Notes under the pieces: generated by a model | Databases searched by the model: none | What the model was told of the DNA's origin: nothing | The model's input: the letters and a program-made list of their open reading frames with translations, nothing else | Made by a program: the position numbers and the translations under genes | Assembly (NCBI GenBank): GCA_946479745.1 | Contig: CAMLGZ010000015.1 | Coordinates: 1 to 64,000, forward strand | Source of the DNA: an uncultured Pseudoxanthomonas sp. | GTDB taxonomy: Bacteria; Pseudomonadota; Gammaproteobacteria; Xanthomonadales; Xanthomonadaceae | DNA: 64,000 nt | Reading direction: 5' to 3' | Shown here: one piece after another, positions 18,415 to 27,423 of the stretch | Layout of the letters: each line of letters starts with the position of its first letter | Position numbering within the stretch: the first letter of the stretch is position 1

Positions 18415-20175
18415 CTACGCCGCGCGAGCCATTCCGGATGCGATCATCTGCATGGCGACCGCTTCCGCCGCGCGAATCCCATCCACGCCCGCCGACAGAA
18501 TTCCACCCGCATACCCCGCCCCTTCGCCCGCAGGAAACAACCCGCGTGTATTAAGGCTCTGCCCATCCACCCCACGCGTCATCCGCACCGGCGAAGAAGT
18601 ACGCGTCTCCACCCCGGTGAGGATCGCATCGTCCATCGCGAAGCCCTTGATCTGCTTGTCGAAAGCCGGCAACGCCTCGCGGATCGCATCGATGGCGTAA
18701 CGCGGCAATGCGCTGGAGAGATCGCCTAGCGTCACGCCTGGCGTATACGAAGGCTGCACGCTGCCGAATTCGCGCGAAGCGCGTTTGCGCAGGAAATCTC
18801 CGACCAGTTGCCCCGGCGCGCTGTAGTCTTCGCCGCCTTGCTGGAAGGCCTGTTCTTCCCAATGCCGCTGCAGGGCGATGCCGGCCAGCGGACTGCCGCT
18901 GGGGTCGAATTCGGCGTAGTCCTCCGGCGTAATGCCGACCACGATGGCGGCGTTGGCGTTGCGTTCGTTGCGCGAGTACTGGCTCATGCCGTTGGTGACC
19001 ACGCGCCCGGGTTCGCTGGCGGCGGCGACCACAGTGCCGCCCGGGCACATGCAGAAGCTGTACACCGAACGTCCATTGCGGCAGTGGTGCACGAGTTTGT
19101 AGTCGGCCGCCCCCAGAATGGGATGCCCGGCCTGCGGGCCGAAACGGGCGCGGTCGATCAGCGATTGCGGGTGTTCGATGCGGAAGCCGATGGAGAACGG
19201 CTTGGCTTCCAGGAACACGCCGCGCTCGTGCAGCATGAAGAAGGTGTCGCGCGCGCTGTGGCCCAACGCCATCACCACATGGTCGGCGCGGATTTCGCCG
19301 CCGTCGGCCAGCACTACTCCGCGTACTTTGCGCACACCCGCCGAATCGGCTTCCACCAGCAGGTCGTCGACGCGGTGCGAAAAGCGGATCTCGCCACCCA
19401 GGGCTTCGATGTCAGCACGCATGCTCTCCACCATCGAGACCAGGCGGAAGGTGCCGATATGCGGCTTGCTGACGTAGAGGATTTCCTCCGGCGCGCCGGC
19501 CTTGACGAACTCGGTCAGTACCTTGCGCCCGTAGTGGCGTTTGTCGCTGATCTGGCTGTACAGCTTGCCGTCGGAGAACGTGCCCGCGCCGCCTTCGCCG
19601 AATTGCACGTTGGATTCGGGATTGAGGATCTTCTTGCGCCACAGGCCGAACGTGTCCACGGTGCGCTCGCGCACGTTCTTGCCGCGCTCAAGAATGATCG
19701 GCCGCAAGCCCATCTGCGCCAGGATCAAACCGGCGAACAGACCGCAGGGGCCCATGCCGATGACCAACGGCCGCAGTGCCGCCGGGCGCGGCGAGGCCTG
19801 GACGACTTCTTCGACGGCCGTCGCCACCACGCGCGCGTCTTCGGAGGCGACTGAAAGCGGTACGCGTACAGGAGCCCCGGCGTGCAGTGGCTGCGCGACC
19901 GGCATGTAGGTGGTGTCCGGTGTGGGCGCGATCTTGCCGTCCGCCGCTTCCTCGTCCCTCTGCAAGCGCTGCAGGATGTCCGCTTCGCGCGTGGTCGCCA
20001 CGTCAACCGCATAGATCAACACGATCGCCCCGCGCTTGCGCGCGTCGTAGCTGCGCTTGGCGACGGTGAAACCGACCAGTTCGGCGGCGGCGATGCCCAG
20101 ACGCGCGACGATCGCTGCGGGAAGCGCGGCTTCGTCGTGATCCAGAGGAAGTTTGAGGTCGGTGAGTCGCAGCAT
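18415..20175 (-). CDS. FAD-dependent dehydrogenase (COG2509 type)
   Basis: The 586-residue protein carries an N-terminal about 90-residue domain (LPLDHDEAALPAAIVARLGI) and then a dinucleotide-binding motif, LVIGMGPCGLFAGLILAQMG (about 138). The conserved family blocks SNVQFGEGGAGTFSDGKL, MALGHSARDTFFMLHERG and NTRGLFPAGEGAGYAGGILSA follow. A cysteine pair in FCMCPGG is also a family hallmark. The group is uniformly annotated as FAD-dependent dehydrogenase with no proven substrate. I use the ATG at 20175; the TTG two codons earlier is possible. It is divergent from the GH43-like gene, with 90 bp between. Confidence 0.88.
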   Translation of the reverse strand: MLRLTDLKLPLDHDEAALPAAIVARLGIAAAELVGFTVAKRSYDARKRGAIVLIYAVDVATTREADILQRLQRDEEAADGKIAPTPDTTYMPVAQPLHAGAPVRVPLSVASEDARVVATAVEEVVQASPRPAALRPLVIGMGPCGLFAGLILAQMGLRPIILERGKNVRERTVDTFGLWRKKILNPESNVQFGEGGAGTFSDGKLYSQISDKRHYGRKVLTEFVKAGAPEEILYVSKPHIGTFRLVSMVESMRADIEALGGEIRFSHRVDDLLVEADSAGVRKVRGVVLADGGEIRADHVVMALGHSARDTFFMLHERGVFLEAKPFSIGFRIEHPQSLIDRARFGPQAGHPILGAADYKLVHHCRNGRSVYSFCMCPGGTVVAAASEPGRVVTNGMSQYSRNERNANAAIVVGITPEDYAEFDPSGSPLAGIALQRHWEEQAFQQGGEDYSAPGQLVGDFLRKRASREFGSVQPSYTPGVTLGDLSSALPRYAIDAIREALPAFDKQIKGFAMDDAILTGVETRTSSPVRMTRGVDGQSLNTRGLFPAGEGAGYAGGILSAGVDGIRAAEAVAMQMIASGMARAA

Positions 20176-20265
20176 GGGCAAGGCCGGAGAGGTGCGCCAG
20201 TTTAACTGCCGCCGATGCGAAGCGCGGTAAGGTAGCGGCCGTAAACGGCATTGTGAGAAACCACC

Positions 20266-22110
20266 GTGAAACGCGTTTCATTGCTGCCGCAGGGCGCACT
20301 CCTGCTCATGTCGATCTTCGCGGGCACCGCTTTGTCGGCGGCCGAAGCGCCTGGCCGACGCACCTACGCCAACCCTGTCGACCTGGACTACCGCTACAAC
20401 TTCGAGCAGCTCAACGAAGGCATTTCCTACCGCACCGGCGCCGATCCGGTGATCGTGCGGCACAAGGACGCCTACTATCTGTTCCAGACCCTGGCCGATG
20501 GCTACTGGCGCTCCACCAACCTGCTGGACTGGCGGTTCATCACGCCCAGCCGCTGGCCTTCGGAAAGCATCGTGGCCCCGGCCGTGGTTTCCGACGGCGA
20601 CCGCCTGGTCATCATGCAGTCGGCCTTCGTGCCGCGCGCGTTGCTGCAGTCCACCGATCCGGCCAGCGGCAAGATCGATTACCTGACCCGCCTGCTGCCG
20701 CGCATCCCCACCGCAGTGCCGCCGGGCCAGGACCTGCTGCCGCTGCCGGCCGGCAAGACCCCGCCGGGACCGTGGGACCCGGATATCTTCATCGACGACG
20801 ATGGACGTTGGTACCTCTACTGGGGTTCGTCGGATACCTATCCGCTATACGGCATAGAGATGGAAAAAGCACCGCGCGGATTCGTCTTCCGGGGCGAACC
20901 GAAGGTGATGCTGGCGCTGGATCCTGCCAAGCACGGTTGGGAGCGCTTCGGTCCCGACCACCGCGGCATGAATTTTCCCAACGGCAAGCCGATCGGCAAC
21001 TACATGGAAGGTGCCTGGATGACCAAGGTGCGCGGCCGCTATTACCTGCAGTACGGCGCGCCCGGCACCGAATACAACGCCTACGCCAACGGCACCTATG
21101 TCGGCGACAGCCCGCTGGGCCCGTTCGAATACGCGCCTTACAACCCGGTGGCCTACAAACCCGGCGGTTTCGTGCAGGGTGCCGGCCACGGCTCCACCTT
21201 CCGGGACGAATACGGCAACTGGTGGAACAGCGGCACACCGTGGATCGGCTACAACTGGACCTTCGAACGCCGCATCGCGATGTTCCCCGCCGCCTTCGCC
21301 GACGACGGGCAGATGAGCGTGTCTGCGCGTTTCGGCGACTTCCCGCACTGGATGCCGGAAGGCAAGGTCGACGATCCCGAATCGCTGTTCACCGGCTGGA
21401 TGCTGCTGTCCTACCGCAAGACGGCCACGGCTTCGTCCACCAGCGGCGAGTTCGCCGCCGCCCGCGTCACCGATGAAAATCCGCGTACGTTCTGGGTCGC
21501 CGGCAGCAACAAACCCGGCGAAACCCTGACCGTCGATCTGGGTGCGGAAAAGACGGTGCGCGCGGTGCAGGTGAACTACGCGGACTATCAGTCCGGACGT
21601 TTCGCCGATGCGCCGGATATCTATACCTCGTTCCGGCTGCAGCAGTCGCGCGACGGCAAACGGTGGACGCCGTTGGCCGAGGTCGGCGACGGCCCGGACC
21701 GCCGCGACCGCCCCAATGCGTACCTGCAACTGCCGGAACCGGTGCGCACGCGCTATGTCCGCTACGTGCATGGCCACGTGGGCGCCGCTAACCTTGCGAT
21801 CAGCGACCTGCGCGTGTTCGGCAACGCGGACGGTGCACCACCACATGCCCCGACGGGCGTGACCGTCGAGCGCGACAAGGATCGCCGCAATGCGGTGGTG
21901 ACCTGGAAACCCGTGGCCGGCGCAGTGGGCTACAACGTGCGCTGGGGCTTGCGCGCGGACCGTTTGAACCTGAGCTATCAGGTGTTCGCCGACAAAGGCA
22001 CGACACTGGAGCTGCGCGCACTGAACATCGATCCGTCTTATGAAATCGCGGTAGAGGCGTTCAATGAGAATGGGGTTTCCGCGTTGAGCGCGGTCAAGCA
22101 AGCGAACTGA
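20266..22110 (+). CDS. Secreted GH43-like glycosidase with discoidin and FN3 modules
   Basis: The 614-residue exported protein starts at GTG 20266 and has a signal peptide (to about residue 25, TALSAAE). A five-bladed beta-propeller of the GH43/62/117-like clan follows (about 35-380), with the acidic motifs GADPVIVRH, GPWDPDIFIDDDGRWYLYWG and MEGAWMTKVRGRYYLQY in the places where the catalytic base, pKa modulator and acid are expected. A F5/8 type C (discoidin) carbohydrate-binding module spans about 382-520 and a fibronectin type III domain about 524-614. It likely acts on plant or algal polysaccharide outside the cell. The exact substrate is not inferable. Confidence 0.87.
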   Translation: MKRVSLLPQGALLLMSIFAGTALSAAEAPGRRTYANPVDLDYRYNFEQLNEGISYRTGADPVIVRHKDAYYLFQTLADGYWRSTNLLDWRFITPSRWPSESIVAPAVVSDGDRLVIMQSAFVPRALLQSTDPASGKIDYLTRLLPRIPTAVPPGQDLLPLPAGKTPPGPWDPDIFIDDDGRWYLYWGSSDTYPLYGIEMEKAPRGFVFRGEPKVMLALDPAKHGWERFGPDHRGMNFPNGKPIGNYMEGAWMTKVRGRYYLQYGAPGTEYNAYANGTYVGDSPLGPFEYAPYNPVAYKPGGFVQGAGHGSTFRDEYGNWWNSGTPWIGYNWTFERRIAMFPAAFADDGQMSVSARFGDFPHWMPEGKVDDPESLFTGWMLLSYRKTATASSTSGEFAAARVTDENPRTFWVAGSNKPGETLTVDLGAEKTVRAVQVNYADYQSGRFADAPDIYTSFRLQQSRDGKRWTPLAEVGDGPDRRDRPNAYLQLPEPVRTRYVRYVHGHVGAANLAISDLRVFGNADGAPPHAPTGVTVERDKDRRNAVVTWKPVAGAVGYNVRWGLRADRLNLSYQVFADKGTTLELRALNIDPSYEIAVEAFNENGVSALSAVKQAN

Positions 22111-22377
22111 CCACGTTTTGGTCGCCGGTGGAATGACCGGCCGCCGCTCCCGATCCGGAACGAAGCGGATCCGGATCGTGGGGATTGCCGAGCTTGGCGA
22201 CGGGCTCGCGAATATTGAAACGCATCGCTCCGTCTATGCCAAAAGTCATTTGACGTTGCCTGCCCCGGCGGCAATGATCGCTGGCGGCATGGCGATGCGC
22301 CGCATGCGCGCCATGATCGTCCGCTTCAGTCCCCGTCCCGCGCCATTCGCGCGGGCTCTACACGATGGAGAGCAGCC

Positions 22378-24012
22378 TTGCACAGACGCGACTTCCTGGC
22401 CATCAGCGGCCTTAGCCTTGGCGGCCTGCTGGTGCCGTCCTTCCTCGGCAAGGCGATCGCCGCCGAACAACTGCAGACCACGCTGGACGTCGGCTTCAAG
22501 AAAAGCCTGGCCGATGCCGCACTGGCCGCCGCCACCGACGCGGGCGCCAGCTACTGCGACGTGCGCGTGGGCCGCTACCTGCGCCAGTTCGTGATCACCC
22601 GCGAAGACAAGGTGCAGAACGTGGTGAACACCGAATCCACCGGCGCCGGCATCCGCGTCATCGCCGACGGCGCCTGGGGCTTCGCGGCCACCAACGACCT
22701 GACCACCAACGGCGTGGCTCGCGCCGCGCGCCAGGCCGCTGCCATCGCCAAGGCCAACGCCAAGATCCAGACCGCCAAAGTGCAGCTGGCGCCGGTCAAG
22801 GGCGTGGGCGAGGTGGCGTGGAAGACGCCGATCGTGAAGAACGCAATGGAAGTGCCGATCAAGGACAAAGTGGACCTGTTGCTGGGCGTCAATGCCGCTG
22901 CGACCAATGCCGGCGCGGACTTCGTCAACTCCATGCTGTTCCTGGTCAACGAGCAGAAATACTTCGCCAGCACCGACGGTTCCTACATCGACCAGGACGT
23001 GCACCGCATCTGGGCGCCGATGACGGTCACCGCCATCGACAAGGCCAGCGGCAAGTTCCGCACCCGCGACGGCCTGTCCTCGCCCATGGGCCTGGGCTTC
23101 GAGTACCTGGACGGCGCGGCTTCGGGCAAGTTCGTTTCGCCGAATGGTGTAGTCAATTACGGTCTGTCCTACGACATGAAGGAAGACGCCATCGCCGGCG
23201 CCAAGCAGGCGCGCGAGAAGTTGAAGGCGCCTTCGGTCAAGCCAGGCAAGTTCGATCTGGTGCTGGACCCCTCGCACACCTGGCTGACCATCCACGAGTC
23301 GGTCGGCCATCCGCTGGAGCTGGACCGCGTGCTGGGCTACGAGGCCAACTACGCGGGCACCAGCTTCGCCACCCTGGACAAGCGCGAAGCGAAGTTCCAG
23401 TACGGCAGCGACAAGGTCAACATCATCGCCGACAAGACCCAGACCGGCAGCCTGGGTGCTGTCGGTTACGACGACGAAGGCGTCAAGACCAAGCAATGGG
23501 ATCTGATCAGCGGCGGCAAGCTGGTCGATTACCAGACCATCCGCGACCAGGCCCACATCCTGGGCAAAACCGAGTCGGACGGCTGCTGCTATGCAGACTC
23601 CTGGTCCAGCGTGCAGTTCCAGCGCATGGCCAACGTGTCGCTGCGTGCGGGCAAGGACAAGCTGAGCGTGGCCGACATGGTCAAGGACGTGGAGAACGGC
23701 ATCTACATCATCGGCGACGGCTCGTTCTCCATCGACCAGCAGCGCTACAACGCCCAGTTCGGCGGCCAGCTGTTCTACGAAATCAAGAACGGCAAGATCG
23801 GCGCGATGATCGAGGACGTGGCCTATCAGATCCGCACGCCCGAGTTCTGGAACGCGTGTGCAGGTATTTGCGACGAGAGCGACTACCGCATGGGCGGTTC
23901 CTTCTTCGACGGCAAGGGCCAGCCCGGCCAGGTGTCGGCGGTTTCGCACGGCTCCAGCACCGCGCGCTTCAACGGCATCAACGTCATCAATACCGCCCGC
24001 TCGCTCGGCTGA
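22378..24012 (+). CDS. TldD/PmbA-family metallopeptidase with Tat signal
   Basis: The 544-residue protein is TldD-like. The metal site H306-E-S-V-G-H311 (HExxxH) is intact. The start is a TTG at 22378 with GGAGAG 6 nt upstream, followed by a twin-arginine leader (MHRRDFLAISGLSLGG). Cytoplasmic TldD of E. coli, with TldE, degrades unfolded peptides and matures microcin B17, so an exported form is notable. Where family members usually have a Cys before GKGQP or GKDGQ as third metal ligand, this protein has D511. The downstream gene, 24 nt away, encodes the TldE-like partner, so a heterodimer is expected. An in-frame ATG start is not available near the leader. Confidence 0.88.
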   Translation: MHRRDFLAISGLSLGGLLVPSFLGKAIAAEQLQTTLDVGFKKSLADAALAAATDAGASYCDVRVGRYLRQFVITREDKVQNVVNTESTGAGIRVIADGAWGFAATNDLTTNGVARAARQAAAIAKANAKIQTAKVQLAPVKGVGEVAWKTPIVKNAMEVPIKDKVDLLLGVNAAATNAGADFVNSMLFLVNEQKYFASTDGSYIDQDVHRIWAPMTVTAIDKASGKFRTRDGLSSPMGLGFEYLDGAASGKFVSPNGVVNYGLSYDMKEDAIAGAKQAREKLKAPSVKPGKFDLVLDPSHTWLTIHESVGHPLELDRVLGYEANYAGTSFATLDKREAKFQYGSDKVNIIADKTQTGSLGAVGYDDEGVKTKQWDLISGGKLVDYQTIRDQAHILGKTESDGCCYADSWSSVQFQRMANVSLRAGKDKLSVADMVKDVENGIYIIGDGSFSIDQQRYNAQFGGQLFYEIKNGKIGAMIEDVAYQIRTPEFWNACAGICDESDYRMGGSFFDGKGQPGQVSAVSHGSSTARFNGINVINTARSLG

Positions 24013-24036
24013 CCGCATCCAGGAGACCACTAGAAC

Positions 24037-25371
24037 ATGAGCATCCTCACCGAAGAGCAAGCCAAGGCCATCCTCGACAAGGTCATCGCCCTGTCCAAGG
24101 CCGATGAATGCACCGCATCGCTGTCCGGTTCCATTTCCGGCAACATCCGTTTCGCCCTCAACAACGTGTCCACCAGCGGTATCGTCGACAACGCCGACCT
24201 GGCCGTGCAGGTGGCCTTCGGCAAGCGCGTGGGCGTGGCCACGATCAACGAGTTCGACGACGCCGCGCTGGAACGCGTGGTGCGCCGGGCCGAGGATCTG
24301 GCCAGGCTGGCGCCGGAGAATCCGGAGTTCGTTCCGGCCGTGGAAAAGCAGACCTACAAGGCCAGCCCCACTTTCAGTGAAGCCACCGCCGCCATTACCC
24401 CGGAATACCGCGCCCAGGTGGCGGCCGATTCCATCGGCCCGTGCCGCGCGGAGAAGCTGATCGCCGCCGGCTTCCTGGAAGACGGCCAGAGTTTCGTCGC
24501 CTTCGCCAACAGCAAGGGCAACTTCGGCTACCAGAAAGCCACCAACCTGGACTACACCTGCACGGTGCGCACCGAAGACGGCCGTGGTTCTGGCTGGGTC
24601 GGCCGCAATCTGCAGGACGCCACTCCGTTCAAGGCCGGCCAGGACGTGCGCACCGCCATGCGCAAGGCCAGCGAATCGGCTGCGGCCAAAGCGCTGGAGC
24701 CGGGCAAATACACGGTGATCCTGGAGCCGGCGGCGGCGGCGGGGTTGATTTCTTTCATGATGAATTTCTTCGATGCGCGCCAGGCCGATGAAGGCCGCAG
24801 CTTCCTGTCCAAAAAAGGCGGTGGCAACAAGATCGGCGAACAGGTCTACGACCCGCGCGTGAACATTTCCGCCGATCCCTGGCATCCGGAAGCGCCAGTG
24901 ATGCCGTGGGACGACGAGGGCCTGCCGCGCGAGAAGACCGCGGTGGTGGAGAACGGCAAGGTCGTCAACCTGGAGTATTCGCGCTACTGGGCGCAGAAAC
25001 AGGGCAAGCGCGCGACCGGCGCAGCCGGCAACCTGCTGATGTCCGGCGGCACCAAGTCCACGGCCGAGCTGGTCAAGAGCACGCAGAAGGGCATTCTGGT
25101 TACGCGCACCTGGTACATCCGCATGGTCGATCCGCAGACGGTGCTGCTGACCGGGCTGACCCGCGACGGCACCTTCTACATCGAGAACGGCGAGATCAAG
25201 TACCCGGTGAAGAATTTCCGCTTCAACGAATCGCCGGTGATCATGCTCAACAACATCGAAGAACTGGGCAAGCCGGTGCGCGTGGCCGGCGACGAGAGTT
25301 CGTTCGTGATGATGATCCCGCCGATGAAGCTGCGCGACTTCACCTTCACTTCCCTGTCGGATGCGGTGTAG
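24037..25371 (+). CDS. TldE/PmbA-like partner subunit
   Basis: The 444-residue protein is homologous to TldD/PmbA but lacks an HExxxH motif, as TldE subunits do; it would shape the shared cavity of a TldD-TldE heterodimer. Family blocks include ALNNVSTSGIVDNADLAVQV, GKYTVILEPAAAAGLISFM and the C-terminal barrel NFRFNESPVIMLNNIEELG. It has no signal peptide of its own, whereas the partner has a Tat leader. Folded co-export of the pair is therefore possible. AGGAGA lies 10 nt before the ATG. A GTAGGAGC-type hairpin follows the stop. Confidence 0.88.
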   Translation: MSILTEEQAKAILDKVIALSKADECTASLSGSISGNIRFALNNVSTSGIVDNADLAVQVAFGKRVGVATINEFDDAALERVVRRAEDLARLAPENPEFVPAVEKQTYKASPTFSEATAAITPEYRAQVAADSIGPCRAEKLIAAGFLEDGQSFVAFANSKGNFGYQKATNLDYTCTVRTEDGRGSGWVGRNLQDATPFKAGQDVRTAMRKASESAAAKALEPGKYTVILEPAAAAGLISFMMNFFDARQADEGRSFLSKKGGGNKIGEQVYDPRVNISADPWHPEAPVMPWDDEGLPREKTAVVENGKVVNLEYSRYWAQKQGKRATGAAGNLLMSGGTKSTAELVKSTQKGILVTRTWYIRMVDPQTVLLTGLTRDGTFYIENGEIKYPVKNFRFNESPVIMLNNIEELGKPVRVAGDESSFVMMIPPMKLRDFTFTSLSDAV

Positions 25372-25383
25372 CCGATGATCCAC

Positions 25384-25461
25384 GGTAGGAGCGCCCCATG
25401 GGCGCGAGCTCTTAGTGATCAACCTGCCGAGAAGAGCTCGCGCCCATGGGGCGCTCCTACC
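25384..25461. repeat. Inverted repeat, GTAGGAGC-type (copy 3)
   Basis: Arms of 30 nt (25384-25413 and 25432-25461) are exact reverse complements around an 18-nt loop. It sits inside the tldE-DUF4159 gap and could act as an mRNA stabiliser or attenuator. Confidence 0.9.
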
Positions 25462-25487
25462 GGTGCTAGACGCACTGCTGACGGGCC

Positions 25488-26195
25488 ATGAATCGCGCGC
25501 AGTTCCTGCGGTTGATGGCCGGCGGCCTGGCCGGTGCCTTGCTCGCCGGGACACAGCGCAACGCAAGTGCAGCGGTTTCGACTTACGACTTCTGGTTCAC
25601 CCGCCTGAAGTACGACTCCGGCGACTGGGACGTGGACCAGCGCATGCCGGCCAATCTCATCACCTCGCTCATCGACTACACCAACCTGCGCGTGGACCCG
25701 AAGGAACACGTGCTGGCCCTGGCCGACCCGAAGATGCTGAGCGCGCCGTTCTGCTACCTGGCCGGGCACAAGCTGGTGGAATTCAACCCCGCCGAGCGCC
25801 GCAACTTCGAGCGCTACGTGCGCAACGGCGGCTTCGTGCTGGTGGACGACTGCAACCACGATATCGACGGATTGTTCGCCAAGTCGTTCGAAGCGCAGAT
25901 GGCGTCGATCTTCGGCGCCAAGGCGATGAAGAAGCTGCCCGACAACCATCCGATCTACCGCAGCTTCTTCAAGTTCGACGGCCCGCCGGCTACCGGCTTC
26001 GAGCTCAATGGCTGGGGCGACGATCTGGTGCACGAATATTTGCAGGGCATCGACATCGATGGCCGCCTGGGCCTGCTTTACAGCAACAAGGACTACGGCT
26101 GCGAGTGGGATTACGACTGGCGCAACAAGCGCTTCCTGGCCGAGGACAACACCAGGTTCGCGGTGAATATCGTTATGTATGCGTTGACGGCGTGA
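25488..26195 (+). CDS. DUF4159 protein, exported
   Basis: The 235-residue protein starts with a signal sequence of Tat-like shape but with only one arginine (MNRAQFLRLMAGGLAGALLAG). The body is a DUF4159 domain (FWFTRLKYDSGDWDVD, YVRNGGFVLVDDCNHD, HPIYRSFFKFDGPP), which has a glutamine-amidotransferase-like flavodoxin fold but no known catalytic role. DUF4159 genes often accompany MoxR, DUF58 and BatA-type genes, as here. A 216-nt gap with a repeat element separates it from moxR, so it may have a separate promoter or read through. Confidence 0.85.
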   Translation: MNRAQFLRLMAGGLAGALLAGTQRNASAAVSTYDFWFTRLKYDSGDWDVDQRMPANLITSLIDYTNLRVDPKEHVLALADPKMLSAPFCYLAGHKLVEFNPAERRNFERYVRNGGFVLVDDCNHDIDGLFAKSFEAQMASIFGAKAMKKLPDNHPIYRSFFKFDGPPATGFELNGWGDDLVHEYLQGIDIDGRLGLLYSNKDYGCEWDYDWRNKRFLAEDNTRFAVNIVMYALTA

Positions 26196-26243
26196 ATGTG
26201 TTCCCAATACACCGAAATTCCTCCGGCGTCATTTTCTCTCCGA

Positions 26244-26359
26244 CGTCATCCCAGCGAAAGCTGGGATCCATCTTGATTTTCGCGCTGAGGCCACAGCAAG
26301 ACGCAAAGCCAAAAGCAGAAGCAAGATCAAAATGGATCCCAGCTTTCGCTGGGATGACG
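26244..26359. repeat. Long inverted repeat with A/G-rich centre (copy 1 of 3)
   Basis: Arms of 37 nt (26244-26280 and 26323-26359) each contain a small hairpin CCCAGCGAAAGCTGGG. The centre is rich in AGCAARA triplet-like words. The outer arm sequence belongs to the CGTCATCCC-type repeats common in Xanthomonadaceae. Confidence 0.85.
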
Positions 26360-26411
26360 ATTCATTATTTTTGTTGCAACTGGCCGCATTTGAAGTCAGC
26401 AAGGAACCACG

Positions 26412-27410
26412 ATGACAACCCCGCTCACCGAATCCGACCTCCAATCCCAGCTCGCCAAACTAGGCCAGCTGCGCCAGGCCATCGCCCAAGCCATCGTCGG
26501 CCAGTATGAAGTCGTCGAGCAATTGCTGATCGGCCTGCTGGCCGGCGGCCATTGCCTGCTCGAAGGCGTGCCCGGCCTCGGCAAAACCCTGCTGGTGCGT
26601 TCGCTGGGGCAGGCGCTGGAATTGCAGTTCCGGCGCGTGCAGTTCACCCCCGACCTGATGCCCAGCGACATCCTGGGCACCGAATTGCTGGAAGAAGACC
26701 ACGGCACCGGCCATCGCCATTTCCGCTTCCAGCCCGGGCCGGTGTTCACCAACCTGTTGCTGGCCGACGAACTCAACCGTACTCCGCCCAAGACCCAGGC
26801 CGCGCTGTTGGAAGCGATGCAGGAACGCACCGTCAGCTACGCCGGCGTGACCCACGCGCTGCCGGCGCCTTTTTTCGTGCTGGCCACGCAGAATCCGCTG
26901 GAACAGGCCGGCACCTATCCATTGCCAGAGGCGCAGCTGGACCGCTTCCTGCTGCACATCCGTGTGGACTATCCCAGTGAGCGCGAAGAACACGACATCC
27001 TGGCGCAGACCACCGGCAGTCGCAGCAACGACGTGCCGCAGGTGATGCAGGGCGAGGAAGTGTTGAAGTTGCAGGCACGGGTGCGCGAAGTGCATCTGGG
27101 CGAAGACCTGCTGGCGTGGATCACCAAGCTGGTGCGTGCGAGCAGACCCGGCGAAGGTTCATTGGAAGAAGTGCGCAAGTACGTCAAATGGGGCGCCGGT
27201 CCGCGCGCCGGCCAATCGCTGGTGCTGGCGGCCAAGGCGCGTGCGTTGCTGCATGGCCGTCTGGCCGCGACGCGCGAGGACATCATCGCGCTGGCGGCAC
27301 CGGTCATGCGCCACCGCCTGCTGTTGTCGTTCGCCGCCGAAGCCGAACAGAAAAGCGCCGACGACGTGATCGCCGCGCTGTTGCGCAGCGTGCCGTTGCC
27401 GGCAGCCTGA
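26412..27410 (+). CDS. moxR: MoxR-family AAA+ ATPase
   Basis: The 332-residue protein has Walker A GVPGLGKT (52-59), Walker B LLLADE (115-120), sensor motif VLATQNPLEQAGTYPLPEAQLDRFLL and the C-terminal helical lid of MoxR enzymes. MoxR ATPases act as chaperone-like remodelers, working with VWA-type partners. The following DUF58 gene begins 13 nt downstream, and together they start a tight five-to-six gene operon for envelope-located BatA-like proteins. It is cytoplasmic. Confidence 0.93.
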   Translation: MTTPLTESDLQSQLAKLGQLRQAIAQAIVGQYEVVEQLLIGLLAGGHCLLEGVPGLGKTLLVRSLGQALELQFRRVQFTPDLMPSDILGTELLEEDHGTGHRHFRFQPGPVFTNLLLADELNRTPPKTQAALLEAMQERTVSYAGVTHALPAPFFVLATQNPLEQAGTYPLPEAQLDRFLLHIRVDYPSEREEHDILAQTTGSRSNDVPQVMQGEEVLKLQARVREVHLGEDLLAWITKLVRASRPGEGSLEEVRKYVKWGAGPRAGQSLVLAAKARALLHGRLAATREDIIALAAPVMRHRLLLSFAAEAEQKSADDVIAALLRSVPLPAA

Positions 27411-27423
27411 CAGGCCGCACGCG

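Noticed and set aside
22246..25566. Minus-strand open frame of about 1100 codons opposite the TldD/TldE genes
   Set aside because: Shadow frame; both plus-strand genes have motifs, starts and ribosome sites.
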